DNA of 64,000 nucleotides. It comes from Burkholderiales bacterium (GTDB lineage: Bacteria > Pseudomonadota > Gammaproteobacteria > Burkholderiales > Burkholderiaceae_C). The notes under the pieces are model-generated. The model was not told the origin of the DNA. It saw only the letters and a list, made by a program, of their open reading frames with translations, and did not search any database. The position numbers and the translations under genes are program-made. Shown one piece after another: positions 1-9,899 of this stretch. The stretch spans positions 1 to 64,000 of the forward strand of contig RXJW01000036.1 of NCBI GenBank assembly GCA_003963005.1, in the 5' to 3' direction. The first letter of the stretch is position 1; each line of letters opens with the position of its first letter.

Positions 1-138
<138 letters not shown>

Positions 139-141
139 GCC

Positions 142-429
142 TTGAAAGTCCTGGCCTTCGTCCTGGCGGTCTTCCTGATCGCCATCCAAGCCCAGCTCTG
201 GGTGGGCCGGGGCAGCATTCCCTACGTGGCCCACCTCCGGGAGGAGGTGGCCGCGGCCCACGCCGAGAACGACAAGGCCCGGGCGCGCAACGCCCAACTC
301 CAGGCTGAACTGCGCGACCTGCGCGAAGGCCTGGAGATGGTCGAGGAGAAGGCCCGCTTCGAGCTGGGCATGATCAAGTCCGACGAGGTCTTCGTGCCCG
401 TCGCGGCGGCCTCCGGCGCGCGCCGCTGA
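142..429 (+). CDS. ftsB: Cell division protein FtsB
   Basis: This 95-residue bitopic membrane protein has one N-terminal membrane segment (about residues 3-20) followed by a periplasmic coiled coil (about 30-75) rich in Glu, Arg and Leu. That layout, the length and the position right after eno match FtsB, which joins FtsL and FtsQ in the divisome and helps activate septal wall synthesis. The start codon is TTG at 142, three bases after the eno stop, so translation is probably coupled. The GMIKSDEVF stretch near the C-terminus is typical of the family. The stop overlaps the pnuC start by one base. Confidence 0.92.
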   Translation: MKVLAFVLAVFLIAIQAQLWVGRGSIPYVAHLREEVAAAHAENDKARARNAQLQAELRDLREGLEMVEEKARFELGMIKSDEVFVPVAAASGARR

Positions 430-1040
430 TGCTCGCCACCGCGTGGGCGGCGCTGCTGGCGCCCGCCTTCACCGCCTTCGGCAGCCCGATTTCCTGGCTG
501 GAACTCGTGGCCTTCGTGCTGGCCGTCTGGATGGTCATCTGCAATATGCGGGTCCATCTGCTGGCCTGGCCGCTGGCCTTCGTCAGCTCCCTCCTCTACT
601 TCGCCCTGTTCTGGGACGGCAAGCTCTACGGCGAAGCTGCGCTGCAACTCGTCTTTGCCGCACTGGCCGTCTGGGGGGCGTGGCAATGGCGCTTCGGCCG
701 CACCCGAGAGGGCACGGCGCTCATGGTGCGCCGCCTCGGGTTGCGCGGGCTGCTGCGGCCGGTGCTGCTGACACTCGCGGCCTGGCCATTGCTGGGCCTG
801 TTCCTGGCCCGCGTGACCGACAGCCCCCTGCCCTACTGGGACGCCTTCCCGACGGTGGCCAGCCTGCTCGGCCAGTGGCTGCTGGCGCGCAAGTACGAAG
901 AGAACTGGCCGACGTGGATCGTCGTCAACACCGTCAGCGTGGTGCTGTTCGGCCTGAAGGGCTACTGGCTGACGGTGATCCTGTATGCCGGCTTCATCCC
1001 GATGAGTGCGATCGGCTGGCGCGCGTGGAGGCGGGCTTGA
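429..1040 (+). CDS. pnuC: Nicotinamide riboside transporter PnuC
   Basis: This 203-residue inner-membrane protein has about seven predicted hydrophobic segments. The motif around residues 46-60 (WPLAFVSSLLYF) and the W-x-W signature near 81-86 (WGAWQWRFG) are characteristic of PnuC, a SWEET-like facilitator for nicotinamide riboside. The ATG overlaps the ftsB stop (TGATG). The next gene encodes a NadR-type kinase domain that would phosphorylate the imported riboside, trapping it and giving the gradient that drives uptake. Together they form a small NAD salvage module at the end of the eno-ftsB operon. Confidence 0.93.
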   Translation: MLATAWAALLAPAFTAFGSPISWLELVAFVLAVWMVICNMRVHLLAWPLAFVSSLLYFALFWDGKLYGEAALQLVFAALAVWGAWQWRFGRTREGTALMVRRLGLRGLLRPVLLTLAAWPLLGLFLARVTDSPLPYWDAFPTVASLLGQWLLARKYEENWPTWIVVNTVSVVLFGLKGYWLTVILYAGFIPMSAIGWRAWRRA

Positions 1041-1555
1041 GCCGCATCGTCGCGCTGCTGGGCGCGGAATGCACCGGCAAGTCGACGCTCGCCGAGGCGC
1101 TGGCCCGGCACCGCGGCGCCGGCCTGGTCACGGAGTACCTGCGCGAATGGTGCGACAGCCACGGCCGCACGCCACGCAGGGAGGAGCAGGCGCACATCGC
1201 CGACGAGCAGGCCGCCCGCATCGAGGCCGCGGCGAGCCGGCATGCCCTGGTGATCTGCGACACCACGCCCCTCATCACCGCGCTGTGCAGCCAGCACTAC
1301 TTCCAGGACGACCGCCTGCTGGACGCCGCCATCGCCTTCCAGCGCCGCTGCGACCTGACGCTGTTGTGCGCGCCCGACCTGCCCTGGCAGCCCGACGGCA
1401 TCCAGCGGGACGGCCCCGAGGTGCGCGCCCGTTTCGACGCCCGCTTGCGCGTGACACTCCAGGCCTGCGGCCTGCCGTGGGTCGACGTGGCGGGCGACGA
1501 GGCCGCGCGCCTCGCCGTTGCCCTGGCGGCCCTTCAGCGCCCGAGCAGCAGGTAG
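1037..1555 (+). CDS. NadR-type nicotinamide riboside kinase (stand-alone AAA domain)
   Basis: This 172-residue protein begins almost at once with a Walker A loop, GAECTGKST (residues about 8-16). It matches the C-terminal ribosylnicotinamide kinase domain of NadR without the N-terminal regulator and adenylyltransferase domains. A Walker B-like strand (LVICDTTPL, about 71-79) follows. It would phosphorylate nicotinamide riboside delivered by PnuC. I chose the TTG at 1037, which overlaps the pnuC stop, because the fold begins there; longer in-frame extension would run through pnuC. The 3' end overlaps by 22 bases the end of the convergent gene on the other strand. Confidence 0.85.
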   Translation: MSRIVALLGAECTGKSTLAEALARHRGAGLVTEYLREWCDSHGRTPRREEQAHIADEQAARIEAAASRHALVICDTTPLITALCSQHYFQDDRLLDAAIAFQRRCDLTLLCAPDLPWQPDGIQRDGPEVRARFDARLRVTLQACGLPWVDVAGDEAARLAVALAALQRPSSR

Positions 1556-4500
1556 TCGAACAGATGCGTCCCGCCGGCTCCGCCGAGCGGCACGAGCAGC
1601 GCCTTGAGCAGCGGCTGATCGAAGAAGGACGCGAAGGCGCCACTCTGCTCGTTCTCGACCGACGCGATCAGCCGCTTGTACGGCTCCACGAGGTCAGACA
1701 GGGGTTTGCCGCTGCCCGCGAGCCAGCGCAGGTCGGCTTGCATCGAGGCCAGCGCATGCCGGCGCGTGGTCTCGGCGGCCCGCTTGAGCAGGACCGTCAG
1801 GCCGATCAGCACGGCCACATAGAAACTCACGCTGATCGCGATGGCCGGCGTGAGCGACCAGTTGTCGAACAGCCGGCTGCGCGCCACCACGAGCAGGGCC
1901 AGCACCACGAAAGGCCCGATCACGAGGCGCGCGACCGGCGTGCTGCGCCGCGCCACGATCTGCACGTCGATCCAGTCGTCCAGCAGCGTGTGTACCGCGA
2001 AGCCGCCCCCCTCTTTGCTGCGCTCCTCCGGCTTCGCGCAAAAGCGCTGTGACCACAGGGCCTTGTGCTCCTCGCCCAGGGCCTGGGCGAACATGGCAAT
2101 CGTGCTGTCCGGGTAGAAGCTGCGGCCGGCATTGAGGTGGCGCACGAAGCGCATCAGCAGCATGGTGGCGTCAGCCACAGCCACCACCAGCAGCGGCAGC
2201 AGCAGCAGGATCGCGTAGAGCGTGGCCGTGACCATCTGCCGGTGGTCGTCACCGCGCACGGGCACTTCGGGAATCTGCCCCTCCGACAGGCACAGGAACA
2301 GCAGCCCGACGCAGCAGATCGTCAGCGCGAACAGCACCAGCGTGCGTGCTGCCCGCGGCCGGGCCTCGCCGCGCTCGCCGTACTCCTTCCAGAGCTGGTC
2401 GAAATCGCAGCTGTAGCCCACGCCAGGCCGCCAGAACATCACGCTGACATGCTCGAACCAGCCGCTGGCCAGTTGCCGCAGGTCGCTGCGCACGATGGGC
2501 CGGGCAACCGGACGCGGCAGGCGCAGCCAGTCCGAATCGCGGCGCAGCTGGTTCAGCGTATCGGCCCAGGCCCAATCCAGCGTCCACAAGATCGCAAACA
2601 GTGCCAACAGATGGATCAGGTGAGACGGCCAGGCGCTCACCCCCTCCAGCCAGGCCACCGGCTCGCAGCTCTCGCAGACCACCGCCTGCCCGGCGCTACC
2701 GCTGGGCCAGGCCAGCCACACCCACACGGCCACCACCATCAGCACGATCACCAAATGCAGCCGATCCACCCCGGCGGGCTGGTCCGGCGACACGGGCTGC
2801 TCGTGCCGCGCCATCAGCAGGGACGGCAGCACCGCCAGCAGGGCGCCGAACGCGGCGAGGCTGGCCAGCAGCAAGGCATGCACGAAACCCAGCTGGCTGG
2901 GAAACAGGAACTCGATCAGGCTGGCCAGCACGTAGGCAAAAAGGCCCGCATGCAAGGCGACGAGCACGATGGCCGTCATGTCCATCTGCGGCTGGTTGTC
3001 CGCGGTCGGCTCCCGCAGGAAGGCGCGCCGCGCCTGGCGGATGGCCGGCGTGGACGGCCACGCCAGCAGCGCCCCGCCCATCACCACCACGAGCAACAGG
3101 GCTGCGCCGCTGCGACCCGCGCCCGGCGGTGTGGGCCGTGCCTCCAGCGCGTAGCCTGACAGCGGCACCGCGCTGGAGCGGCCGATCTCGTACACCGACG
3201 GCTTCTGCAGCGCCGGCTCGAGCGCCAAGCGCTCCTCGCGCTTGCAGGCCTCGCTGCGGCAGCCCGCCCGGCGCGCAGCGGCATAGGTGCTGACCTGGTA
3301 AATGTCCCGCAGCGGTGGCGTGCCCGCCTGCAGGTCCACGCCCGACGCGCCCACGGGCGGCGGATAGAACGCCAGCGGCAGGCTGCTGGCCACGACCAGG
3401 TTGCGCGTGAAGGCCTGCGTGCGCGGGTGCAGGTAGCGCGCGTCCATGTCCGTCGTGAAGAACATCCGGTCGGAGAAGTCCTCGTGCAAGGCCTGCAACA
3501 CCAGCAGCTTGTCGTGCACGTCGTTCGCAAAGATGCCAATCGCGCCGATCGGCAGCCGCGTGAGGTCCGACTCGCTGCGCTTGAGCTCCGTCCCGAGCCG
3601 ACGGAGGTAGTCCAGCTGGTCGCGGCTCTCCGGCCATTCCAGCGTTGCTGCCTTGGTGGGCGGTGCGCTGCTGCCGCTGCCGGATTCCCGCGTCGTCACG
3701 CCATCGATGCCGCGGAAGAAGTAGATCACCTCGACCTGGATCGGCTGGTCCTTGGCACGGCTGTCCGGCAGGCGGTATTTCAGCTCGCTCACCAGGGATT
3801 GGGCGTACAGGGAGTCCCGCTCCGCCACGATCACCACGCGCCGCCCCTGGTGCGGCAGGCGCAGGGCCAATTCGCCGACGATGCGTTTGATGAGCTCCGA
3901 GTCCGTGCCGATCGTGCGCACCATCTGCACCGGGCGCACCGGGTTCACGCCGGTGATGCGGTTGAACTGATCGGTGACGAAGGACTCCAGCTTCTGGTCA
4001 CTCAGCTCGCTGATCATGCTGTTCGGCGCTGTCGAGGCCGAGTTGTAGAACTCGGCCCCCGCCAGCAGTTCGTAGCCTTCCTGCAAGTCCTTCGGCAGAC
4101 CGCCGCTGGCCCCGGCAACACCCGACCCGCAGCGCGCCGCCGCCGCCGTCGCGGCCGGGCTCTGGCCCGCGAACGCGGCGTGCTTGCGGTCGGCGGCGCA
4201 GCGCAGGTCCATCAGGGCCATGCGCAGGGCATCAGTGGACGACGGCCCGATCACCGCCAGGCTGGGCATGCGCAGCGTGTCCACGCCCCCAGGGGCCGCC
4301 AGCTTGCGCGCATCACCGCCCACGAGTTGCTGCGTGAGCCGCGCCAGCGCGTCCAGCTTGCGGTTGGGCAAGGCGTTCTCGTCGACCCACAGCAGCGCGA
4401 TCTGGCTGTACCGGCGCGGCTTGTCGCCCTTGGCATCGGCGTCAGCGTCGGTCTTGCGGCGGTGCTCTGCCCGCGCAGACAGCAGCTCGTAGGGCACGAC

Positions 4501-5139
4501 ATAGCTGTCCTTGGCGCGCGCGGCACGGGCCCGCTTGTCCTGTGCCGGTGTGGCCACCGGTGCCGAGGCGCTCGGGCTGACCGCGTTGCCCGCGGCTGTC
4601 GTGGCCGACTCCGGTGCCGACGCCGGCTCCAGCAGGCTGAACTCCAGCAGGCTCAACCGCTCGGCGTTGTCGGGCACGTAGTCCTGCGCGAGCAGGCCCG
4701 CGAGCGTGGCGTAACGCAGGCGGCGCCGCGCCTCCTCGGCACCGACGAAATCGGCGCCGGGCATCAGGCCCAGGATGATCAGCGTGTCGTCGAGCCGCTG
4801 GTCGTGGTCACGGTCGAGCTTGGCGAGCATGCGCTGGGGGTCGCGCACGTCGGCAACGCGATCGCGGCAGTCGATGTCCAGCGTCTGCGAAGTCTGCTTG
4901 CGCACGCGCTCGCAGCGCTCGGCCCGCTCGATCTCGTAGCGGCGCAGCGCTGCGAAGGGGTCCTCCCAGAGCCGGGCGTTGACGTCGAGGTCCGGGTCCA
5001 GCGGCGCCTGGGCACGCGCCTTCTCGGCCGGCCGCAGCGGCTCAAAGGCGTGGGGCACGAGTTGCGTGCTGGCCACGAAAGCCACCAGCACGGCCGCACT
5101 GGCCCAGGGGAAGCTGCCGAAGCCGCCTTTGTCCGCCAC
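1534..5139 (-). CDS. Large membrane protein of unknown function with a periplasmic-binding-protein-like N-terminal half
   Basis: I do not recognise this 1201-residue protein as a named family. It starts at GTG 5139 behind a strong AGGAGG site. An N-terminal hydrophobic segment (about residues 12-28) is followed by some 630 mostly soluble residues. Parts of this region, such as RRVVIVAERDSLYAQSL and IGIFANDVHDKLLVLQALHEDF, look like the alternating strands and helices of type 1 periplasmic binding proteins. The C-terminal half has about ten hydrophobic segments in several groups separated by hydrophilic loops. No ATP-binding, kinase or transporter motif is visible. It converges on the NadR-type gene and overlaps it by 22 bases. 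A ligand-sensing membrane receptor is possible but is inference. Confidence 0.7.
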   Translation of the reverse strand: MADKGGFGSFPWASAAVLVAFVASTQLVPHAFEPLRPAEKARAQAPLDPDLDVNARLWEDPFAALRRYEIERAERCERVRKQTSQTLDIDCRDRVADVRDPQRMLAKLDRDHDQRLDDTLIILGLMPGADFVGAEEARRRLRYATLAGLLAQDYVPDNAERLSLLEFSLLEPASAPESATTAAGNAVSPSASAPVATPAQDKRARAARAKDSYVVPYELLSARAEHRRKTDADADAKGDKPRRYSQIALLWVDENALPNRKLDALARLTQQLVGGDARKLAAPGGVDTLRMPSLAVIGPSSTDALRMALMDLRCAADRKHAAFAGQSPAATAAAARCGSGVAGASGGLPKDLQEGYELLAGAEFYNSASTAPNSMISELSDQKLESFVTDQFNRITGVNPVRPVQMVRTIGTDSELIKRIVGELALRLPHQGRRVVIVAERDSLYAQSLVSELKYRLPDSRAKDQPIQVEVIYFFRGIDGVTTRESGSGSSAPPTKAATLEWPESRDQLDYLRRLGTELKRSESDLTRLPIGAIGIFANDVHDKLLVLQALHEDFSDRMFFTTDMDARYLHPRTQAFTRNLVVASSLPLAFYPPPVGASGVDLQAGTPPLRDIYQVSTYAAARRAGCRSEACKREERLALEPALQKPSVYEIGRSSAVPLSGYALEARPTPPGAGRSGAALLLVVVMGGALLAWPSTPAIRQARRAFLREPTADNQPQMDMTAIVLVALHAGLFAYVLASLIEFLFPSQLGFVHALLLASLAAFGALLAVLPSLLMARHEQPVSPDQPAGVDRLHLVIVLMVVAVWVWLAWPSGSAGQAVVCESCEPVAWLEGVSAWPSHLIHLLALFAILWTLDWAWADTLNQLRRDSDWLRLPRPVARPIVRSDLRQLASGWFEHVSVMFWRPGVGYSCDFDQLWKEYGERGEARPRAARTLVLFALTICCVGLLFLCLSEGQIPEVPVRGDDHRQMVTATLYAILLLLPLLVVAVADATMLLMRFVRHLNAGRSFYPDSTIAMFAQALGEEHKALWSQRFCAKPEERSKEGGGFAVHTLLDDWIDVQIVARRSTPVARLVIGPFVVLALLVVARSRLFDNWSLTPAIAISVSFYVAVLIGLTVLLKRAAETTRRHALASMQADLRWLAGSGKPLSDLVEPYKRLIASVENEQSGAFASFFDQPLLKALLVPLGGAGGTHLFDYLLLGR

Positions 5140-5252
5140 TGTCGCCTCCTCGCCTGCCTCCAGGCAGGCAAGACGCGAAAGTCGCGCTTTGCCGGGGCGC
5201 CGTCAATCACTTGCACGCCATCCATCCTCACATGGGAGGACGGCCGCGGGGG

Positions 5253-6215
5253 TCACTGCAAGGTGCTGGAGCTGCCGCCTTCGGGCTGCTGGCCACTCGG
5301 CGTGAACAGTGCGCCCACGTCCACGGCATCGAAGCGGTAGTGCCGCCCGCAGAAGTCGCAGCCGATCTCCACATCGCCCCGCTCGGCCAGCACGCTGTCG
5401 ATCTCCTCGCGGCCCAGGCCCAGCAGCATCTGGCCCACGCGCTCGCGCGAGCAGGTGCAGGCAAACCGCGGCCGCAGCGGCTCGAAGCGTGTGACCCGCT
5501 CTTCCCAGAACAGGCGGCGCAGCACGGTGTCGGCGTCCAGGGTCAGCAGTTCCTCCGACGTCAGGGTGCTCGCCAGCATCGAGATGCGGTTGAAGGCGTC
5601 GGACAGGCCGATGTCGTCCTCGTTCTTCCTGCCTTCGAGGTTGCCTTCCCCCTCGACCGGCAGGCGCTGGATGAGCAGACCGGCCGCGATGTCGCCGTTG
5701 GCCGCGAGCACCAGCTTGGTGTCGAGCTGCTCGGACTGCAGCATGTAGTGCTCCAGCACCTCGCTGACCTTCTGCAGCGGCTCGCGCTGGTCACCATGCA
5801 ACGGCACGACGCCCTGGTAGGGCTGCTGGCCGGGGAGCTTGTCCTTCGGGTCGAGCGTGATCGCGCAGCGGCCCTGGCCGCGCAGGTTGACCATGGCCTC
5901 CAGCGTCGCGCCGGGCTCCACCGTGCCGACGCACTTGGCCGTGGTGCGGAACGTGAGGTCGGGCTGCACCTCGGTCACGGCCACCTTGACCGGGCCGTCG
6001 CCGAAGATCTGCAGCACCACCGCGCCGTTGAACTTGATGTTGGCCTGCATCAGCACGCCGGCCGCGCTCATCTGACCGAGCAGATCGCGCAGTTCCGGCG
6101 GGTAGGCCTGACCAGGCTCGCGGCGGGACAGCACCTCGCGCCAGGCGTCGGTCAGGCGCACCAGCATGCCGCGCACCGGCAGCCCATCGAACAAAAACTT
6201 GTGCAGTTCGCTCAT
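5253..6215 (-). CDS. hslO: Hsp33 redox-regulated chaperone
   Basis: This 320-residue cytoplasmic protein matches Hsp33 over its whole length. The C-terminal zinc-binding redox switch is visible as CTC in FACTCSRER (about 259-261) and CDFC (about 292-295), which together give the CxC...CxxC ligand set. In the reduced form these four cysteines bind zinc; oxidative unfolding makes the protein an active holdase. The start overlaps the stop of the upstream gamma carbonic anhydrase-like gene by four bases (ATGA), so the two are translationally coupled. The C-terminal tail is Gly/Ser-rich. Confidence 0.95.
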   Translation of the reverse strand: MSELHKFLFDGLPVRGMLVRLTDAWREVLSRREPGQAYPPELRDLLGQMSAAGVLMQANIKFNGAVVLQIFGDGPVKVAVTEVQPDLTFRTTAKCVGTVEPGATLEAMVNLRGQGRCAITLDPKDKLPGQQPYQGVVPLHGDQREPLQKVSEVLEHYMLQSEQLDTKLVLAANGDIAAGLLIQRLPVEGEGNLEGRKNEDDIGLSDAFNRISMLASTLTSEELLTLDADTVLRRLFWEERVTRFEPLRPRFACTCSRERVGQMLLGLGREEIDSVLAERGDVEIGCDFCGRHYRFDAVDVGALFTPSGQQPEGGSSSTLQ

Positions 6216-6736
6216 CGGATTCTTTTCAGGCCGGCGTGGTAGCGGCGGCCGTTGTTGACGTAGTGGGCGGCGCTGGCCTTGAGGCCCGCCTTCTGCGCGT
6301 CGGTCAGCTCGCGCACGACCTTGGCGGGGGCGCCGACGATCAGCGAGCCGTCGGGGAATTCCTTGCCCTCGGTCACCAGCGCGCCGGCGCCGACGATGCA
6401 GTTGCGGCCGATGCGCGCCCCATTCAAGATCACGGCCCCGATCCCGATGAGGCTTTCATCACCGATCGTGCAGCCGTGCAGCATCACCTGGTGCCCCACG
6501 GTCACGTTCTCGCCGATGACGAGCGGAAAGCCCGTGTCGGCATGCAGCACCGAGCCGTCCTGGATGTTGCTGCCGGCGCCGATGGTGAGTGTGTCGCTGT
6601 CGCCGCGCAGCACCGCGTTGAACCAGACGCTGACGCCATCGCCGAGCGTCACGCGGCCGATGACCTCGGCACTGTCGGCCACAAACGCCGTCTCGGCCAC
6701 GTCGGGGATGTGCTCGTCGAGCTGGTAGATCGCCAT
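6212..6736 (-). CDS. Gamma carbonic anhydrase family protein (YrdA/PaaY type)
   Basis: This 174-residue protein is a left-handed beta-helix made of hexapeptide repeats. The three metal-ligand histidines of the family are seen in SVLHADTG (about residue 65), [12 protein letters not shown] (about 82 and 87). Such proteins trimerise and bind a metal between subunits; many members lack proven carbonic anhydrase activity, so the substrate is not certain. The ATG at 6736 follows a GGGAGG ribosome site. It is the first gene of a two-gene operon with hslO and diverges from the DUF455 gene, so the 42 bases at 6737-6778 must hold both promoters. Confidence 0.9.
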   Translation of the reverse strand: MAIYQLDEHIPDVAETAFVADSAEVIGRVTLGDGVSVWFNAVLRGDSDTLTIGAGSNIQDGSVLHADTGFPLVIGENVTVGHQVMLHGCTIGDESLIGIGAVILNGARIGRNCIVGAGALVTEGKEFPDGSLIVGAPAKVVRELTDAQKAGLKASAAHYVNNGRRYHAGLKRIR

Positions 6737-6778
6737 CGCGGGCCTCCCTGCAAAAGGCCGGATTCTAAAATTGCAGGG

Positions 6779-7561
6779 ATGTCCGAACTTCGCCTGGCCA
6801 CGCTCGGCCCTCTGCTGACCGCCGACGCGCCCGCCAAGGCTGCGGCGACACTCGCGTTGCCGACCGACCTGCCCGTCGATCCGGCCGCCGTCATCGACCC
6901 GCCTCCCGGCATTCCGGCCCGCCCCGCGCGGCCGCAGCTGGTGCCTCACATCCGCCTGAAGCCGCCTTCGATGCGAACGCCGGCCGGCATTGCAGCGCTC
7001 GTTCACAGCATCGCCCACATCGAGCTGAACGCCATCGACCTGGCGCTGGACATCTGCTGGCGCTTTCCCGGCATGCCTGAGGCCTTCTACCGCGACTGGC
7101 TGCGCATCGCCCAGGAGGAAGCCACCCACTTCACGCTGCTGCGCAACCACCTGCTGACGTTGGGTTTCGACTACGGCGATTTCGACGCCCACAACGCGCT
7201 CTGGGACATGGCCGAGCGCACCCGCCACGACCTGTTGGCCCGCATCGCCCTCGTGCCGCGCACGCTGGAGGCGCGTGGCCTGGATGCCTCCCCGGGCGTA
7301 CGCGCCAAGCTGGTGGGCGCAGGCGACCATGCCGCAGGCGCCATCCTGGACGTGATCCTGCGCGACGAGATCGGCCACGTGGCCGCCGGCAACCGCTGGT
7401 ATCGCTTCGTGTGCGATCAGCGCGGCCTGGACCCCATCGCGACCTACGCCGAGCTGGCCGAGCGCCACCAGGCGCCGCGCCTGCGCGCCCCGTTCAATCT
7501 GGACGCTCGACGCGCGGCCGGCTTCGACGAGGCCGAACTCGCCGCCCTGGGTGCGCCATGA
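6779..7561 (+). CDS. DUF455 family ferritin-like protein
   Basis: This 260-residue protein has the helical di-iron pattern of the ferritin-like superfamily: [13 protein letters not shown], then EEATHF, then [13 protein letters not shown], which provide Glu and His candidates for a two-metal site. DUF455 proteins are related to the tRNA hydroxylase MiaE, but their reaction is not established. The start is the ATG at 6779 because the upstream in-frame sequence lies in the divergent promoter and the neighbouring gene. The stop overlaps the start of the next gene by four bases (ATGA). Confidence 0.88.
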   Translation: MSELRLATLGPLLTADAPAKAAATLALPTDLPVDPAAVIDPPPGIPARPARPQLVPHIRLKPPSMRTPAGIAALVHSIAHIELNAIDLALDICWRFPGMPEAFYRDWLRIAQEEATHFTLLRNHLLTLGFDYGDFDAHNALWDMAERTRHDLLARIALVPRTLEARGLDASPGVRAKLVGAGDHAAGAILDVILRDEIGHVAAGNRWYRFVCDQRGLDPIATYAELAERHQAPRLRAPFNLDARRAAGFDEAELAALGAP

Positions 7562-8475
7562 CGCGCATCCAGGCCAACCTCCTGCTGACCTTCGTCGCGC
7601 TGATCTGGGGCTCGGCCTTCGTGGCCCAGAACAAGGCCATGGCCAACGTCGGCCCGCTGCTGTTCACCGGCGTGCGTTTCCTGGTCGGCTCGCTCGTGGT
7701 GATGCCGCTGGCGGTCCTGGAATGGCGCCGTCTGCGGCGCGAGGCTCGCCCGCTGTCGCGGCTGGACGGGGCGCACATCGCCGGTCTGGGCTTTCTGATG
7801 ATGCTGGGCGCGGTCATGCAGCAGATCGGCATCCAGTTCACGAGCGTGACGAATGCCGGTTTCCTCACCGCCGTGTACGTGCCACTCGTGCCGGTGCTCG
7901 CGTGGCTGCTGCTGCGCCACGTCGCGCACTGGTCAGTCTGGCCGGCTGCCGGGGGCTGCCTGGTCGGGGCCTTTCTCCTGTCGGGCGCGCATGAACTGCG
8001 CATCGGCCTGGGCGACTTGTGGGTGCTGGGCTCCGCCGTACCGTGGGCCGTGCACGTGTTGATGGTGGGCCGCTGGGCTGACCGCATGGGCGCGCCCTTC
8101 CTCGTCGCCAGCGGCCAGTTCGCCGTCTGCGGGCTGCTGTCGCTGGTGGCCGCGCCCTCCCTGGAGCCGCCGCGCTGGGAGGGCCTGATCGCCGCCGCCG
8201 GACCCATCGCCTACACCGGTGTGCTGTCGGTGGGCGTGGCCTTCACCGCCCAGGTGGTGGCGCAGCGGTATGCGCACGCGGCCGATGCGGCCATCATCCT
8301 GTCGTCGGAGACCCTGTTTGCCGCTGCCTTCGGCTACGTGCTGCTCGGCGAGCGACTGGACGCGACCGGGTGGCTGGGCTGCGGGCTCATGCTCGCCTGC
8401 ATCCTGCTCGTGCAGCTGATGCCGCTAGTGGGAACCCTGAGGCGGCGCCGAATTTTGACAACCCCGTCAAATTAG
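7558..8475 (+). CDS. EamA/DMT family transporter
   Basis: This 305-residue inner-membrane protein has about ten hydrophobic segments in two EamA repeats. The N-terminal [20 protein letters not shown] and the second-half [19 protein letters not shown] are typical drug/metabolite transporter signatures. The substrate cannot be predicted. The ATG overlaps the stop of the DUF455 gene, so it is co-translated with it. The last residues are basic. The downstream gene starts 37 bases after the stop and could share the transcript. Confidence 0.88.
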   Translation: MTRIQANLLLTFVALIWGSAFVAQNKAMANVGPLLFTGVRFLVGSLVVMPLAVLEWRRLRREARPLSRLDGAHIAGLGFLMMLGAVMQQIGIQFTSVTNAGFLTAVYVPLVPVLAWLLLRHVAHWSVWPAAGGCLVGAFLLSGAHELRIGLGDLWVLGSAVPWAVHVLMVGRWADRMGAPFLVASGQFAVCGLLSLVAAPSLEPPRWEGLIAAAGPIAYTGVLSVGVAFTAQVVAQRYAHAADAAIILSSETLFAAAFGYVLLGERLDATGWLGCGLMLACILLVQLMPLVGTLRRRRILTTPSN

Positions 8476-8512
8476 CTTTTAGACTTTGCCATCCCTTTCG
8501 CGAAAGCCCCGC

Positions 8513-9829
8513 ATGAGCGCTGACGTTTCGAAGCTGGACGCCTACTGGATGCCCTTCACCGCCAACCGGCAATTCAAGCAGGCACCGCGCCTGCTGACGC
8601 AGGCTGACGGCATGTTCTTCCGCGATGACAAGGGCCGCGAGGTGCTCGACGGCATTGCCGGCCTGTGGTGCGTGAACGCCGGCCACAACCGCCCGCGGAT
8701 CGTCCAGGCCATCCAGCAGCAGGCGGCGGAGCTGGACTTCGCACCCCCCTTCCAGATGGCGCATCCGAAGGCCTTCGAGCTGGCCGAGCGCCTCGCGCAG
8801 ATCGCACCGGCAGGCCTCAACCGCATCTTCTTCACCAACTCCGGCTCGGAGTCGGTCGAGACGGCGCTGAAGATGGCCATCGCCTACCACCGCGTGCGCG
8901 GGGAAGGCGCCCGCACCCGGCTCATCGGCCGCGAGCGCGGCTACCACGGTGTGAACTTCGGCGGCATCTCGGTCGGCGGAATGGTCGCCAACCGCAAGAT
9001 GTTCGGCAGCCTGCTGTCCGGCGTCGACCACATCCGCCACACGCACGATCCGGCCCGCAATGCCTTCTCGGTGGGCATCCCGCAGCACGGCGCCGAGTTC
9101 GCCGACGACCTGGAGCGCCTGGTGGCGCTGCACGATGCCTCCACCATCGCCGCCGTCATCGTCGAGCCCGTGGCCGGCTCCACGGGTGTGCTGATCCCGC
9201 CGCAGGGCTACCTCCAGCGCCTGCGCGACATCTGCGACAAGCACGGCATCCTGCTGATCTTCGACGAGGTCATCACCGGCTTCGGCCGCACCGGCAACCC
9301 CTTCGGCGCCCAGACCTTCGGCGTCACCCCCGACCTGATGACGGTCGCCAAGGGCATCACCAACGGCTGCGTGCCGATGGGCGCGGTGTTTGCGCAGCAG
9401 AAGATCCACGATGCCTTCATGACCGGGCCGGAGCACCTGATCGAGTTCTTCCACGGCTACACCTACTCCGCGCACCCACTCGCCTGCGCGGCGGGCCTGG
9501 CCACGCTGGACACCTATGCCGACGGCGACCTCCTGACCCGCGCCGCCCATGTACAGGACGAGTTCGCCCAGGCCCTTCACTCCCTGCGTGATGAACCCAA
9601 CGTCATCGACGTGCGAAACATCGGCCTGGTCGGCGGCATCGAACTCAAGCCCCTGGACGGTCAGCCGGCCAAGCGTGCGTTCAACGTCTTCCTCGACTGC
9701 TGGGACCAGGGCCTGCTGATCCGCACCACGGGCGACACCATCGCGTTGTCACCGCCCCTGATCATCGAAAGCAGCCACATCGAACGCATCATCGACACGC
9801 TGCGCGGCGCCCTGCGCCGGGCGGCATGA
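8513..9829 (+). CDS. Omega-amino acid--pyruvate aminotransferase (class III, PLP)
   Basis: This 438-residue enzyme belongs to the class III PLP-dependent aminotransferases. The opening LDAYWMPFTANRQFK is the signature of the beta-alanine/omega-amino acid:pyruvate branch. FTNSGSESVETALKMA is the cofactor phosphate-binding region, FDEVITGFGRTG holds the Asp that pairs with the pyridine nitrogen, and MTVAKGITNG contains the Schiff-base lysine (about residue 286). It would transfer an amino group from beta-alanine or related omega-amines to pyruvate. I chose ATG 8513 rather than the upstream 8486 start because family members begin close to the SKLDAYW segment. Confidence 0.9.
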   Translation: MSADVSKLDAYWMPFTANRQFKQAPRLLTQADGMFFRDDKGREVLDGIAGLWCVNAGHNRPRIVQAIQQQAAELDFAPPFQMAHPKAFELAERLAQIAPAGLNRIFFTNSGSESVETALKMAIAYHRVRGEGARTRLIGRERGYHGVNFGGISVGGMVANRKMFGSLLSGVDHIRHTHDPARNAFSVGIPQHGAEFADDLERLVALHDASTIAAVIVEPVAGSTGVLIPPQGYLQRLRDICDKHGILLIFDEVITGFGRTGNPFGAQTFGVTPDLMTVAKGITNGCVPMGAVFAQQKIHDAFMTGPEHLIEFFHGYTYSAHPLACAAGLATLDTYADGDLLTRAAHVQDEFAQALHSLRDEPNVIDVRNIGLVGGIELKPLDGQPAKRAFNVFLDCWDQGLLIRTTGDTIALSPPLIIESSHIERIIDTLRGALRRAA

Positions 9830-9899
9830 CGAGCGGCCGCGCCGCGTTGTCCGACTAGACTGCGCGGCTGCACGGCTGAAGGCCGTCCCGAGGATGTTG

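Noticed and set aside
443-1036. Extension of the NadR-type kinase frame upstream to 443
   Set aside because: It would overlap pnuC almost entirely; the kinase domain starts at the TTG at 1037.
3427-5340. A long plus-strand open frame antisense to the 1201-residue membrane protein
   Set aside because: Its product is a low-complexity Arg/His/Gln/Ala chain without domains, and the minus-strand gene has a strong ribosome site and membrane segments.
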